From Streptomyces sp. TRM68416 (GTDB taxonomy: Bacteria > Actinomycetota > Actinomycetes > Streptomycetales > Streptomycetaceae), in contig NZ_JACVWU010000007.1 in the NCBI RefSeq assembly GCF_014596915.1, forward strand, positions 186,001-250,000: a stretch of 64,000 bases of DNA. The letters are read 5' to 3'. The translations under genes and the position numbers were made by a program. Positions 43,965 through 53,530 of this stretch are shown piece after piece (the first letter of the stretch is position 1; every line of letters begins with the position of its first letter). Below the pieces are notes generated by a model that made no database searches, had not been told where the DNA came from, and saw only the letters and a list, made by a program, of their open reading frames with translations.

Positions 43965-44864
43965 TCAGGCGTCGGGGAAGTGCCGGCCGAGTTCGGCGAC
44001 GACGGCGCGCAGGGCGGGAGAGAGCCAGCGCCTGCCGAGGCGTACGAGCTGCACGGGGACGTCCGGGAAGCGGGGGCCCGGCACCTCCGCGAGGCGGCCT
44101 TCGCTGAGCGCGCCTTCGACGGTGACGCGGGGGAGGAGGGTGAGGCCCAGGCCGGCCGCGACGCACGAGCGGGCGGCCTCGATACTGCCGAACCGGGTCA
44201 GCCGCGGCTGTGCCCCGGGCACCGCGAGCAGGTCCCGGGCGAGCCGGTCGCTGTAGGAGCAGCCCTGTTCGTGCAGGAAGACGTGCTCACGGGAGAGTTC
44301 CTCCCAGCCGATGCCGGATCCGTCCCCGCCGGCCAGCGGGTGGCCGGGCGCGGCGACGAGGACCAGGGGCTCGGCGGCCAGGCGTTCGGCGGTGAGGTCG
44401 GCGTACTCGGCCTTCTCCTCCAGCAGCAGGGCGAGGTCCAGCCGGCCGGAGCGCAGCCCTTCGACCGCATCCGTCGTGCCCGTCGGGTGGAGGTGGATCT
44501 CCACCTCCGGATGCGTGCGGCGCAGGGCGGCGATCACACCTGGCAGCCGCGCCGAGCACAGCGTCTCGCCGGCGCCGATGACCACCCGGCCGGTGACCGG
44601 CCCGCCGCCGCTCGCCGCGGCGGTGGCCCGCAGCCGCTCCTCCGCCTCCAGAACGGCCTCGGCGTCCGTGAGCAGGCGCCGCCCGGCGTCGGTGAGCACC
44701 GTGCCGCGCGGCAGCCGGTCGAACAGGCGGGTCCCGAGGTCCTTCTCCAGCGTCCGGACGTGCACGGTGACCGTGGACTGGGCCAGGTGGAGTTCGGCGG
44801 CGGTCGCGGTGAAGTTGCCGGTGCGGGCGAGCGCGGCGAAGGTGCGCAGGAGTCGGGTGTCCAC
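43965..44864 (-). CDS. LysR-family transcriptional regulator
   Basis: A 299-aa regulator with the N-terminal HTH (LLRTFAALARTGNFTATAAELHLAQSTVTVHVRTLEKDLG) and a periplasmic-binding-type effector domain. GTG start at 44864. It is divergent from a phzF-like gene over 94 bp, the usual arrangement for a LysR activator and its target. Confidence 0.93.
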   Translation of the reverse strand: MDTRLLRTFAALARTGNFTATAAELHLAQSTVTVHVRTLEKDLGTRLFDRLPRGTVLTDAGRRLLTDAEAVLEAEERLRATAAASGGGPVTGRVVIGAGETLCSARLPGVIAALRRTHPEVEIHLHPTGTTDAVEGLRSGRLDLALLLEEKAEYADLTAERLAAEPLVLVAAPGHPLAGGDGSGIGWEELSREHVFLHEQGCSYSDRLARDLLAVPGAQPRLTRFGSIEAARSCVAAGLGLTLLPRVTVEGALSEGRLAEVPGPRFPDVPVQLVRLGRRWLSPALRAVVAELGRHFPDA

Positions 44865-44958
44865 GGGCCGACCCTAGCCGAAGCCATCGGAATACTCGAT
44901 CGTGATCTTCGTGGATTATCATTTCCCTGCATGGCTCAAGCGTGGCAGCGTAAGGGCC

Positions 44959-45837
44959 ATGAACATCGACAGCAGCCTGGACGTCCTGCGGTACTCCGCC
45001 TTCACCCCCGGCACGACCGTCCCCGACGGCGGCAATCCGGCCGGCGTCGTCCTGGACGCCTCGGGCCTCGACGACACGGCGATGCTGTCCGTAGCCGCCG
45101 AAGTGGGCTACTCCGAGACGGCGTTCGTCACGGCCCGGGACGACTCCCGCGGCCGCTTCCGGGTCCGCTACTTCAGCCCGCTCACCGAGGTCCCGTTCTG
45201 CGGGCACGCCACCGTGGCCACGGCGGTGGCGCTCGCCGAGCGGATCGGCCCGGGCGAGTTGCTCTTCGAGACCCCGGCCGGGGAGATCCCGGTGTCGACG
45301 GCCACCGACGCGGACGGCGTGGTACGGGCCACGCTCACCAGCGTGCCCACCCGCTCCCGGCCGGCCACGTCGGAGGAACTCGACGCCGCGCTCGCCGCCC
45401 TGGGCTGGGAGCGCGGCGACCTCGACCCCGAACTGCCCCCGCACGTCGCTTTCGGCGGGGCCGAGCACCTCGTCCTGGCCGCCGCCACCCGGGCCCGGCT
45501 GGCGGATCTCGCCTACGACTTCGAGGGCCTCGCCGAGGTGATGCGCAGCCACGGCTGGACCACCGTCCAACTGGTGTGGCGCGAGTCCGCCGAACGGTTC
45601 CACGCCCGCGACCCCTTCCCGGTCGGCGGCGTGGTGGAGGACCCGGCCACGGGCGCCGCCGCGGCCGCCCTCGGCGGCTATCTGCGCACCCTCGGCCTGG
45701 TGCCGGAGCCGGTGACGATCGCCGTCCGGCAGGGCGAGGACATGGGCCGCCCGAGCGAACTCCTCGTCGGCATCGACCCGGCCGACCCCCGGGTACGGGT
45801 CACCGGCCGGGCGCAGTCCATCGGCGGACCCCGGTGA
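44959..45837 (+). CDS. PhzF-family isomerase/epimerase
   Basis: A 292-aa diaminopimelate-epimerase-fold protein: DGGNPAGVVLDASGL, GYSETAFVT with the conserved Glu, FCGHATVATAVAL, and DPATGAAAAALGGYL near the end. The substrate is unknown and need not be phenazine, as no other phenazine genes are present. Its stop overlaps the next start as GTGA. Confidence 0.9.
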   Translation: MNIDSSLDVLRYSAFTPGTTVPDGGNPAGVVLDASGLDDTAMLSVAAEVGYSETAFVTARDDSRGRFRVRYFSPLTEVPFCGHATVATAVALAERIGPGELLFETPAGEIPVSTATDADGVVRATLTSVPTRSRPATSEELDAALAALGWERGDLDPELPPHVAFGGAEHLVLAAATRARLADLAYDFEGLAEVMRSHGWTTVQLVWRESAERFHARDPFPVGGVVEDPATGAAAAALGGYLRTLGLVPEPVTIAVRQGEDMGRPSELLVGIDPADPRVRVTGRAQSIGGPR

Positions 45838-46730
45838 CGCCCGGCGCTGCCACGGCCGTGGACGTCGGGGACGGGGTCCGGCTGGCGGTGACGGACAGCG
45901 GCGGCGACGGGCCCGTGGTCCTGCTGCTGCACGGCTGGCCGGTGACCTCGTACCACTGGCGCCTGACCGTCCCGGCCCTCGCCGAGGCCGGCTTCCGGGC
46001 CGTGGCCGCCGATCTGCGCGGGCTAGGGAACTCCACGGCGGGCGGCGGGCGGTTCGACAAGGAGTTGCTGGCCGGGGACGTCATCGCCCTGGCCGACCGC
46101 CTCGACGTGGCCCGCTTCGCCGTCGTGGGGCACGACTGGGGCGGCACGGTCGGCTACCTCGTCGCTGCCGCCCACCCCGAGCGGGTGTGGGCTCTCGCCG
46201 TCGAGGAAGAGGTCCTCCCGGGCATCGACGCTGAGATCCCGGAGCCCGGACGCAGCCACTACCCGGACTGGCACGGCCCGTTCAACCGCCGGGCGGGCCT
46301 GGCCGAAACCCTCGTACCCGGGCGGGAGGACGCCTACTACGGCACCTTCCTACGGCAGAGCGCGGGCCCCGCGCCACTGGCCCTTCCCGGCGACGCGGAA
46401 CAGGTCTACCTCGACGCCTACCGGCGGCCCGGCACCCTCGCGGCGGGCCTGGGCTACTACCGGACGGCTCAGGCGGACGCGGCAGCCGTCCGGACCCGCT
46501 CGCACCACCCGCTGGACACGCCCGTGCTGGCGATCGGCGGACGGTACGGCATGGGCACGGCGGTGACCAAATGCCTCGCCCAGCTCGCCACGGACGTCCA
46601 GGACCTCCAGGTCGCACAGGCCGGCCACTACCCGGCCGAGCAGGACCCGGCGACCGTGAACAGGGAACTCACGTCGTTCCTCGCGCGCCACCGCCCGGTG
46701 ACGGCACCAGGGTGTGGGCTTCCGCATTGA
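45834..46730 (+). CDS. Alpha/beta-hydrolase, epoxide-hydrolase-like
   Basis: A 298-aa hydrolase with the oxyanion motif LLLHGWPVTSYHWR, nucleophile elbow VVGHDWGGTVGYL (Asp, as in epoxide hydrolases and dehalogenases) and a C-terminal catalytic His in QVAQAGHYPAEQDP. Translationally coupled to the phzF-like gene and probably acting in the same pathway. Confidence 0.9.
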   Translation: MTPGAATAVDVGDGVRLAVTDSGGDGPVVLLLHGWPVTSYHWRLTVPALAEAGFRAVAADLRGLGNSTAGGGRFDKELLAGDVIALADRLDVARFAVVGHDWGGTVGYLVAAAHPERVWALAVEEEVLPGIDAEIPEPGRSHYPDWHGPFNRRAGLAETLVPGREDAYYGTFLRQSAGPAPLALPGDAEQVYLDAYRRPGTLAAGLGYYRTAQADAAAVRTRSHHPLDTPVLAIGGRYGMGTAVTKCLAQLATDVQDLQVAQAGHYPAEQDPATVNRELTSFLARHRPVTAPGCGLPH

Positions 46731-46735
46731 AGGGA

Positions 46736-46758
46736 GGAGAGCCGCCGGGCCGCTCTCC
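46736..46758 (+). terminator. Hairpin after hydrolase gene
   Basis: GGAGAGC (46736-46742) pairs with GCTCTCC (46752-46758), 5 bp beyond the stop codon; the loop can also pair partly. Confidence 0.55.
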
Positions 46759-46994
46759 ACCACCCGGCCCAACGCCGTCCGGGGGATGGTGGCGGTGGCA
46801 CGCGGTGGCGCAGGAGCGGCGCGGCGGCTCGGGAAGGAGCCTCGCACACGCCGTAGCGTGCGGACATCCGTAGAAACCCTCAACTTGGTACGGAGACATG
46901 CGCGTTGGCCGCATCCAGCCGCCGTTGACGATGTTGGGGCGAAGGGGGAGGAGGGCAAGCGCCGCACGCGCCGGGCCCCCGGAGGCGCCGCCCC

Positions 46995-47054
46995 CAGGGC
47001 CGGCAGGCGGAGCTCAGGACGGGCAGGCGCAGCTCAGGGCCGGCAGGCGGAGCC
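46995..47054. repeat. Three tandem 20-bp repeats upstream of kdp
   Basis: Copies at 46995, 47015 and 47035 follow CAGGGCCGGCAGGCGGAGCT. The second copy differs at four positions and the third at one. The array lies about 140 bp upstream of the first kdp reading frame. It may be a regulator array or simple duplication. Confidence 0.75.
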
Positions 47055-47191
47055 GAGGTGCGGCGTTAGAGGTGCGTCAAGGACGTCGGGGGTGGCGTCA
47101 GGGGAGCGTTAGCGGCGGTCGATTCTCGTCCGGCGGCAGGTTTCCTGAACTGGTCCGATTCGTTTTCCGAACCTTGTTCAGGGAGTTTGCG

Positions 47192-47275
47192 ATGGCCGAT
47201 GTGGCCTTCGTCGTCGCCACGGTCGCGGTGTTCGTACTGGTGGCCCTCATCGCCCGAGGGGTGGGCCGGCTGTGA
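47192..47275 (+). CDS. 27-aa membrane peptide preceding kdpF
   Basis: A single hydrophobic helix, MADVAFVVATVAVFVLVALI, then a short basic tail. AGGGAG lies 7 nt before the ATG, and its stop overlaps the kdpF GTG as GTGA. The coupling and position support a real small membrane protein expressed with the Kdp complex; its role is unknown. Confidence 0.65.
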   Translation: MADVAFVVATVAVFVLVALIARGVGRL

Positions 47276-47361
47276 GCGTCGAGAACGTGGTGGGCCTGGT
47301 GGTGGCCGTCGCCCTGCTGGGCTATCTGGTGGCCGCCCTCCTGTTCCCGGAGAGGTTCTGA
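47272..47361 (+). CDS. kdpF: Potassium-transporting ATPase subunit F
   Basis: A 29-aa single-span peptide, VSVENVVGLVVAVALLGYLV ending ALLFPERF, the typical KdpF sequence and length. KdpF stabilises the KdpABC complex in the membrane. GTG start overlapping the previous small frame; kdpA follows 9 bp later. Confidence 0.9.
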   Translation: MSVENVVGLVVAVALLGYLVAALLFPERF

Positions 47362-47370
47362 GGCCCCGAG

Positions 47371-49035
47371 ATGAGTCCCGTACTTGCTGACATGCTCGTG
47401 GTGACCGCGCTGATCGGCGCGCTCGCTCTCGTGCACCGCCCCTTCGGTGACTACATGGCCGCCGTCTTCTCCTCCCGCAAGCACCTCCGGGTCGAGAAGT
47501 GGATCTACCGTTCCGTCGGCGCCGACCCGGACGCCGAGATGCGCTGGCCGGCCTATCTGCGCGCGGTGCTGGCCTTCTCCGCGGTCGGCGTGCTGTTCCT
47601 CTGTCTGCTGATGCGGGTGCAGGACAAGCTGCCGCTGTCACTGGGCTTCGCGCCGATCACGCCGGACCAGGCGTTCAACACGGCCGCCTCCTTCGTGTCC
47701 AACACCAACTGGCAGTCGTACTCGGGCGAGTCCGCCATGAGCCATGTCACCCAGACCATGGGCCTGGCCGTGCAGAACTTCGTCTCCGCCGCCGTCGGCA
47801 TCGCGGTCGCCGTCGCGCTCGTCCGCGGCTTCGCCCGCTCCCGCACCGGTGAGCTGGGCAACTTCTGGGCCGACCTGGTGCGCGGCGTCGTCCGGATCCT
47901 GATCCCGATCTCGGTGGTCGCGGCGCTGGTGCTGATCGCCTGCGGTGCGATCCAGAACTTCGGCGACATCCACACCGTCACCACGCTGACCGGGGACCAG
48001 CAGTCCCTCAGCCCGGGCGCGGTCGCCTCCCAGGAGGCCATCAAGGACCTGGGCACCAACGGAGGCGGCTACTTCAACGCCAACTCCTCGCACCCGTTCG
48101 AGAACCCGAGCGGTTTCACGAACCTGCTGGAGATCTTCCTGCTGCTGGTGATCCCGTTCTCGCTGCCGCGCACCTTCGGCAGGATGGTCGGCTCGGTCCG
48201 GCAGGGCTACGCGATCGTCGGCGCGATGGCCACCATCTGGTTCCTCGGCGTGATCGCGGTGACCTGGATCGAGTACGCCCACCCGGGCACCGCCTCGCAA
48301 CTGGCGGGCGGCGCGATGGAGGGCAAGGAGCAGCGGTTCGGCGAGGGCAACTCCTCGCTGTTCGCGGTCTCCACGACCATGACCTCGACCGGCTCGGTGA
48401 ACTCCTTCCACGACTCCTACTCTGGCCTGTCCGGCGGTGTGCTGCTGCTCGGCATGATGCTGGGCGAGATCGCGCCCGGCGGCGTCGGCTCCGGCCTCTA
48501 CGGCATGCTGATCATGGCGGTCATCGCGGTGTTCATCGCCGGTCTGATGGTCGGCCGCACACCCGAGTACCTGGGCAAGAAGATCGGCTCGCGCGAGATC
48601 AAGCTGGCCGCCTGCTACCTCCTCGTCACCCCGACCCTGGTGCTGGTCGGCACCGCGCTGGCGATGGCGCTCGGCAAGGGCGAGTCCTCGATGACGAACA
48701 CCGGCGCGCACGGCTTCTCCGAGGTGCTCTACGCCTACGCCTCCGCCAGTAACAACAACGGGTCCGCCTTCGCGGGCTTCGGGGCGAACACCGAGTACCA
48801 CAACACGATGCTCGGCCTGTGCATGCTGCTCGGCCGCTTCCTGCCGATGGTGTTCGTGCTGGCGCTGGCCGGCTCGCTCGCCGGGCAGCAGCCGGTACCG
48901 GCCACCGCGGGCACCCTGCGCACCGAGAAACCGCTGTTCACCGGCCTGCTGGTGGGCGCGATCCTGATCATCACCGGTCTGACGTTCTTCCCGGCCCTGG
49001 CGCTGGGACCGCTCGCCGAGGGGCTGGCGTCATGA
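47371..49035 (+). CDS. kdpA: Potassium-transporting ATPase subunit A
   Basis: A 554-aa channel-like membrane subunit that binds and conducts K+. Selectivity-filter loops are visible as [39 protein letters not shown] and [15 protein letters not shown]. About ten membrane spans, normal length. Its stop overlaps the kdpB start as ATGA. Confidence 0.97.
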   Translation: MSPVLADMLVVTALIGALALVHRPFGDYMAAVFSSRKHLRVEKWIYRSVGADPDAEMRWPAYLRAVLAFSAVGVLFLCLLMRVQDKLPLSLGFAPITPDQAFNTAASFVSNTNWQSYSGESAMSHVTQTMGLAVQNFVSAAVGIAVAVALVRGFARSRTGELGNFWADLVRGVVRILIPISVVAALVLIACGAIQNFGDIHTVTTLTGDQQSLSPGAVASQEAIKDLGTNGGGYFNANSSHPFENPSGFTNLLEIFLLLVIPFSLPRTFGRMVGSVRQGYAIVGAMATIWFLGVIAVTWIEYAHPGTASQLAGGAMEGKEQRFGEGNSSLFAVSTTMTSTGSVNSFHDSYSGLSGGVLLLGMMLGEIAPGGVGSGLYGMLIMAVIAVFIAGLMVGRTPEYLGKKIGSREIKLAACYLLVTPTLVLVGTALAMALGKGESSMTNTGAHGFSEVLYAYASASNNNGSAFAGFGANTEYHNTMLGLCMLLGRFLPMVFVLALAGSLAGQQPVPATAGTLRTEKPLFTGLLVGAILIITGLTFFPALALGPLAEGLAS

Positions 49036-51161
49036 CCACCGACACCCACCACACCGACGTGAAGAAGCGGGACCCCATGTCCACTCCCACCCTCGCGCCC
49101 CACCAGGACGCGCCGACCGGGCACAAGGCGCCCGAGGGGCGTGTCGGCGCGGGCCTGTTCGACCCCCGGCAGCTCGTCAGGTCGCTGCCGGACGCCTTCC
49201 GCAAGCTCGACCCGCGGGTGATGGTCAAGTCCCCCGTGATGTTCGTGGTGTGGATCGGGTCCGTCCTGACCACCGGCTTCGCCGTCACCGACCCCGGCGA
49301 CCGGTTCGGCTGGACCATCGCCGTCTGGCTGTGGCTGACCGTGGTCTTCGCCAACCTGGCGGAGGCCGTCGCCGAGGGCCGCGGAAAGGCGCAGGCGGAC
49401 ACCCTGCGCAAGGCCAAGACCGACACGGTGGCCCGCCGGGTCGACGGGACCGTGGTCGCCGGCACCGAGCTGAGGATCGGTGACCTGGTCGTCTGCGAGG
49501 CCGGTGACGTCATCCCCGGCGACGGCGACGTCGTCGAGGGCGTCGCCTCGGTCGACGAATCGGCGATCACCGGTGAATCCGCCCCCGTCATCCGGGAGTC
49601 CGGCGGCGACCGCAGCGCCGTGACGGGCGGCACGAAGGTCCTCTCCGACCGCATCGTCATCAAGATCACCACAAAGCCGGGTGAGACCTTCATCGACCGG
49701 ATGATCAGCCTGGTCGAGGGCGCGGCCCGGCAGAAGACGCCCAACGAGATCGCGCTGAACATCCTGCTCGCCTCGCTGACGGTCGTCTTCCTGCTCGCGG
49801 TGGCCACCCTGCCGCCGTTCGCCGACTACGCGGGCACCGACCTGACGACGGTCGTCCTGGTCGCCCTGCTGGTCTGTCTGATCCCGACCACCATCGGCGC
49901 GCTGCTGTCCGCGATCGGCATCGCGGGCATGGACCGGCTGGTGCAGCGCAACGTGCTCGCCATGTCCGGCCGCGCGGTCGAGGCCGCCGGCGACGTCTCC
50001 ACCCTGCTGCTCGACAAGACCGGCACCATCACCCTCGGCAACCGCCGGGCCGCCGAGTTCGTGCCGGTGCGCGGCACCACCGAGACCGAGGTGGCCGACG
50101 CCGCGCAACTGTCGTCGCTGGCCGACGAGACCCCCGAGGGCCGCTCGATCGTCGTCCTCGCCAAGGAGAAGTACGGGCTGCGCGAACGCCACCAGGGCGA
50201 GCTGGCGCACGCCACCTGGATCGAGTTCACCGCCCAGACCCGCATGTCGGGCGTGGACGTGGACGGACGCAGCATCCGCAAGGGCGCGGCCGGTTCGGTC
50301 GTCGGCTGGGTGCGCGAGCAGGGCGGCACGGTCGCCGAGGACGCGGACGGGATCGCGAACCGGATCTCCGAGGCGGGCGGCACGCCCCTGCTGGTGGCCG
50401 TCGCCGACGACAGGGGCGCCCGCGTCCTGGGCGTCATCCACCTCAAGGACGTCGTCAAGGAGGGCATGCGGGAACGGTTCGAGGAACTGCGCCGCATGGG
50501 CATCAAGACGATCATGATCACGGGCGACAACCCGCTGACCGCCAAGGCCATCGCGGACGAGGCGGGCGTCGACGACTTCCTCGCGGAGGCCACGCCCGAG
50601 GACAAGATGGCGCTGATCAAGCGGGAGCAGGCCGGCGGCAAGCTGGTCGCGATGACCGGCGACGGCACCAACGACGCCCCGGCACTGGCCCAGGCGGACG
50701 TCGGCGTCGCGATGAACACCGGTACGTCGGCCGCCAAGGAGGCCGGCAACATGGTCGACCTCGACTCCGACCCGACCAAGCTGATCGAGATCGTCGAGAT
50801 CGGCAAACAACTCCTCATCACCCGGGGCGCGTTGACGACGTTCTCCATCGCCAACGACGTCGCCAAGTACTTCGCGATCATCCCGGCGCTGTTCGCCGCG
50901 GCCTACCCGTCGCTGGACCGGCTCAACATCATGAACCTGTCCTCGCCCCAGTCCGCGATCCTGTCCGCGGTCGTCTTCAACGCGCTGATCATCATCGCGC
51001 TGGTGCCGCTGTCCCTGAAGGGCGTGCAGTACCGGCCGGGCAGCGCGGACAGCATGCTCCGCCGCAACCTCACCGTCTACGGGCTGGGCGGCCTCGTCGC
51101 GCCCTTCCTCGGCATCAAGCTCATCGACGTACTCGTCTCGCTCATCCCCGGGATCGGCTGA
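49032..51161 (+). CDS. kdpB: Potassium-transporting P-type ATPase subunit B
   Basis: A 709-aa catalytic subunit. The phosphorylation motif [10 protein letters not shown] places the aspartate at residue 328. [24 protein letters not shown] is the actuator loop, and [14 protein letters not shown] and [22 protein letters not shown] are the nucleotide/hinge motifs. Coupled to kdpA, with kdpC 5 bp downstream. Confidence 0.97.
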   Translation: MTTDTHHTDVKKRDPMSTPTLAPHQDAPTGHKAPEGRVGAGLFDPRQLVRSLPDAFRKLDPRVMVKSPVMFVVWIGSVLTTGFAVTDPGDRFGWTIAVWLWLTVVFANLAEAVAEGRGKAQADTLRKAKTDTVARRVDGTVVAGTELRIGDLVVCEAGDVIPGDGDVVEGVASVDESAITGESAPVIRESGGDRSAVTGGTKVLSDRIVIKITTKPGETFIDRMISLVEGAARQKTPNEIALNILLASLTVVFLLAVATLPPFADYAGTDLTTVVLVALLVCLIPTTIGALLSAIGIAGMDRLVQRNVLAMSGRAVEAAGDVSTLLLDKTGTITLGNRRAAEFVPVRGTTETEVADAAQLSSLADETPEGRSIVVLAKEKYGLRERHQGELAHATWIEFTAQTRMSGVDVDGRSIRKGAAGSVVGWVREQGGTVAEDADGIANRISEAGGTPLLVAVADDRGARVLGVIHLKDVVKEGMRERFEELRRMGIKTIMITGDNPLTAKAIADEAGVDDFLAEATPEDKMALIKREQAGGKLVAMTGDGTNDAPALAQADVGVAMNTGTSAAKEAGNMVDLDSDPTKLIEIVEIGKQLLITRGALTTFSIANDVAKYFAIIPALFAAAYPSLDRLNIMNLSSPQSAILSAVVFNALIIIALVPLSLKGVQYRPGSADSMLRRNLTVYGLGGLVAPFLGIKLIDVLVSLIPGIG

Positions 51162-51166
51162 AGGAC

Positions 51167-51781
51167 ATGAACACTTCCGTAGTGACCACCGGGCGCACGG
51201 CCTGGGCCGCCCTGCGCATGCTGCTCGTCCTCACCGTGCTGACCGGCGTCGCCTACCCCCTCGTCGTCACCGGCATCGGCCAACTGGCCTTCCACGACCA
51301 GGCCAACGGCTCCCTCGTGACGGCGGACGGCAGGGAGGTCGGCTCCCGGCTCGTCGGCCAGAGCTGGAACCTCAAGGGCACCGACACCCCGGACCCCAAG
51401 TGGTTCCAGGGCCGCCCCTCGCACAGCGGCTACGACCCCCTGTCCACCGGCTCCAGCCAGCTGGGCGCGAGCGACCCCAGGCTCGTCAAGGCCGTCGGGG
51501 CGGCCAGGAAGCAGGTCGCCGCCTTCAACGGCGTACCGGAATCCAAGGTGCCCGCCGACGCCGTCACCGGCTCGGCCTCCGCGATCGACCCGGACATCTC
51601 GCCCGACTACGCCGACATCCAGGTCAAGCGGGTCGCCGAGGCCAACGGCCTGACCGTCGCGCAGGTCCAGCGGCTGGTAGACGACCACACGGAGGGCCGC
51701 ACGCTCGGCTTCCTGGGCGAACCGCACGTCAACGTGCTGGAGTTGAACATCGCCCTCAAGGCCCTCGCGGCGAAGAACTGA
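51167..51781 (+). CDS. kdpC: Potassium-transporting ATPase subunit C
   Basis: A 204-aa subunit with one N-terminal membrane span (LVLTVLTGVAYPLVVTGIGQ) and the extracytoplasmic domain with GSRLVGQSW, WFQGRPSHSGYDPLSTGSSQLGAS and DISPDYADIQVKRVA. Its stop overlaps the ATG of a 36-codon frame (TGATG). Confidence 0.96.
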   Translation: MNTSVVTTGRTAWAALRMLLVLTVLTGVAYPLVVTGIGQLAFHDQANGSLVTADGREVGSRLVGQSWNLKGTDTPDPKWFQGRPSHSGYDPLSTGSSQLGASDPRLVKAVGAARKQVAAFNGVPESKVPADAVTGSASAIDPDISPDYADIQVKRVAEANGLTVAQVQRLVDDHTEGRTLGFLGEPHVNVLELNIALKALAAKN

Positions 51782-51891
51782 TGGCCTTACCGCACGGCAG
51801 GGGAGCCGACGGCCGGGAAGAACCGTCCGCGCCGCCGGCTCCCGCCGCTCACCCCACCCTCGCGCACGACACGAAAGGCGCACACCGATGA
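51781..51891 (+). CDS. 36-codon frame in the place of kdpD
   Basis: A 36-aa hydrophilic frame, Pro/Ala/His-rich (MALPHGRGADGREEPSAPPA and onward). Its ATG overlaps the kdpC stop, and its stop overlaps the kdpE ATG (ATGA), so it is coupled at both ends. It has no resemblance to the KdpD sensor kinase that normally stands here. Codon 3 is TTA, rare in Streptomyces. It could be a deletion scar of kdpD, a small protein or chance. Confidence 0.35.
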   Translation: MALPHGRGADGREEPSAPPAPAAHPTLAHDTKGAHR

Positions 51892-52571
51892 CCCGGGTGC
51901 TGGTCGTCGAGGACGACCCCCAACTCGTCCGCGCGCTCGTCATCAACCTGCAGGCCCGCCACTACGGCGTCGACGCCTCCCCGAACGGCGCCACGGCCCT
52001 GCGGCTGGCGGCCATGCGCCGGCCCGACGTCGTCGTCCTCGACCTGGGCCTGCCCGACATGGACGGCGTCGACATCATCAGGACGCTGCGCGGCTGGACC
52101 CGGGTGCCGATCCTCGTCCTCTCCGCCCGGCGGGCGTCCGCGGAGAAGGTCACGGCACTGGACGCCGGCGCCGACGACTACATCACCAAACCCTTCAGCA
52201 TGGACGAACTGCTCGCCCGGCTGCGCGCGGCCGTCCGCCGCACCGAGAGCGGACCCGCCACCTCGGAAGGGACCCTGGTCGAGACGGACGACTTCACCGT
52301 CGACCTGGCCGCGAAACGGGTACGGCGCCGCGGACATGACGTCCGGCTGACCCCCACCGAGTGGCAGCTGCTGGAGATCCTGGTGACCAGCCCCGGGCAC
52401 CTGGTCACGCAGAAGCGTCTGCTCCAGGAGGTCTGGGGAGCCGCGCGGAGCAGCAAGACCAACTACCTGCGCGTGTACATGGCCCAACTGCGGCGCAAAC
52501 TCGAAGCGGACCCCTCGCACCCGCGCTACCTCATCACCGAACCCGGCATGGGCTACCGCTTCGAGGAGTGA
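51888..52571 (+). CDS. kdpE: Response regulator KdpE
   Basis: A 227-aa OmpR-type regulator of kdp expression. Receiver domain with acidic pocket VLVVEDDPQ, phosphoacceptor Asp52 in VVVLDLGLPDMDG and Lys in DYITKPF; winged helix with LTPTEWQLLEILVTSPGHLVT and TNYLRVYMAQLRRKLE. GAAAGG lies about 10 nt upstream. No kdpD kinase gene precedes or follows it in this window. Confidence 0.95.
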   Translation: MTRVLVVEDDPQLVRALVINLQARHYGVDASPNGATALRLAAMRRPDVVVLDLGLPDMDGVDIIRTLRGWTRVPILVLSARRASAEKVTALDAGADDYITKPFSMDELLARLRAAVRRTESGPATSEGTLVETDDFTVDLAAKRVRRRGHDVRLTPTEWQLLEILVTSPGHLVTQKRLLQEVWGAARSSKTNYLRVYMAQLRRKLEADPSHPRYLITEPGMGYRFEE

Positions 52572-52735
52572 ACACCACCCCGGGAGGGCCGCCGGTGGTA
52601 CCGAGCGCGGTCCGGTGCCGTGGGGGTGCAGGCCGCGGCGGCGACCACGGTCGTGTGCGGCATGCCTGCCGCTGACCGTTCGACCAGGGAAAATCAACTC
52701 GGCCTGGGGTGGCGACAGCTTCTAGCATCTTCGGT

Positions 52736-53473
52736 ATGGCGACAAGACTCGTGCAGATCAACATGAAGGCCCACGACGACTCGGCGCTCGGCCGGTTCTG
52801 GGCGGAGGCGCTGGGTTGGGGTGTGGACAGCGAGGGGCCCGGCGTGACCAACCTCGAACCCGTGGGCTTCGCCTACCCCGACCCCGCGGCCGTCTGCATC
52901 GATCTCGTCGCCCGCCCGGAACCCAAGACGGTGAAGAACCGGGTGCACCTCGATCTGGCCACCACCTCGACCGCCCATCAGACGGAGTTGGTCGCGCGTC
53001 TGAAGGATCTCGGCGCGACGCCCGCCGACGTGGGGCAGGGCGACGTCCCCTGGACGGTCCTGGCCGACCCGGAGGGCAACGAGTTCTGCGTCCTGGAGCC
53101 CCGCCCGATCTACCGGGACACCGGGCCGATCGCCGCCGTGGTGGTCGACTGCGCCGACCCCCGAGCCATGGCCCGGTTCTGGGACGAGGCGATGGACTGG
53201 ACGCTGCACGAGGTCGCCGACGACCACGCGACCATGCGCTCCGCCAAGGGCGTCGGCCCCTATCTGGAGTTCGTCCGCACCCCCGACCCGAAGAGCGTGT
53301 GGAACCGCGTCCACCTCGACATCTGCCCCTACCCCGGTGACGACCTGGAAGCAGAGGCGGCCCGACTGCGCGCGCTGGGCGCCACCGACCCCGAGTTCGA
53401 CGAGTCCGAGATCCACTGGAAGGTCCTGGCCGACCCGGAGGGCAACGAGTTCTGCCTCCTCACTCCTCGCTGA
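52736..53473 (+). CDS. Two-domain VOC/glyoxalase-like protein
   Basis: A 245-aa protein of two tandem vicinal-oxygen-chelate units, each ending in VLADPEGNEFC. The halves share ALGRFWAEALGW / AMARFWDEAMDW and NRVHLDL / NRVHLDI, showing an internal duplication. Probably binds a metal or small ligand; substrate unknown. TAGCAT (52723-52728) lies 7 bp before the ATG, predicting a leaderless start. Confidence 0.9.
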   Translation: MATRLVQINMKAHDDSALGRFWAEALGWGVDSEGPGVTNLEPVGFAYPDPAAVCIDLVARPEPKTVKNRVHLDLATTSTAHQTELVARLKDLGATPADVGQGDVPWTVLADPEGNEFCVLEPRPIYRDTGPIAAVVVDCADPRAMARFWDEAMDWTLHEVADDHATMRSAKGVGPYLEFVRTPDPKSVWNRVHLDICPYPGDDLEAEAARLRALGATDPEFDESEIHWKVLADPEGNEFCLLTPR

Positions 53474-53530
53474 CCTTGCGCCGCGATTCATACCGGGTGC
53501 GTTCTCGACGCCCCCTGCGGGCGGTCGCGT

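Larger units (their letters stand above)
46731..47191. other. Kdp upstream region, no gene recognised
   Basis: This 461-bp space holds a terminator hairpin, a triple 20-bp repeat and presumably the kdp promoter, but no convincing gene on either strand. Confidence 0.5.

Noticed and set aside
44959..46730. Phenazine biosynthesis cluster suggested by the PhzF-like gene
   Set aside because: No other phz gene is present; PhzF-family proteins are widespread outside phenazine pathways.
48735..50810. 691-aa minus-strand open frame over kdpB
   Set aside because: Shadow of kdpB; low-complexity Asp/Val/Gly-rich translation.
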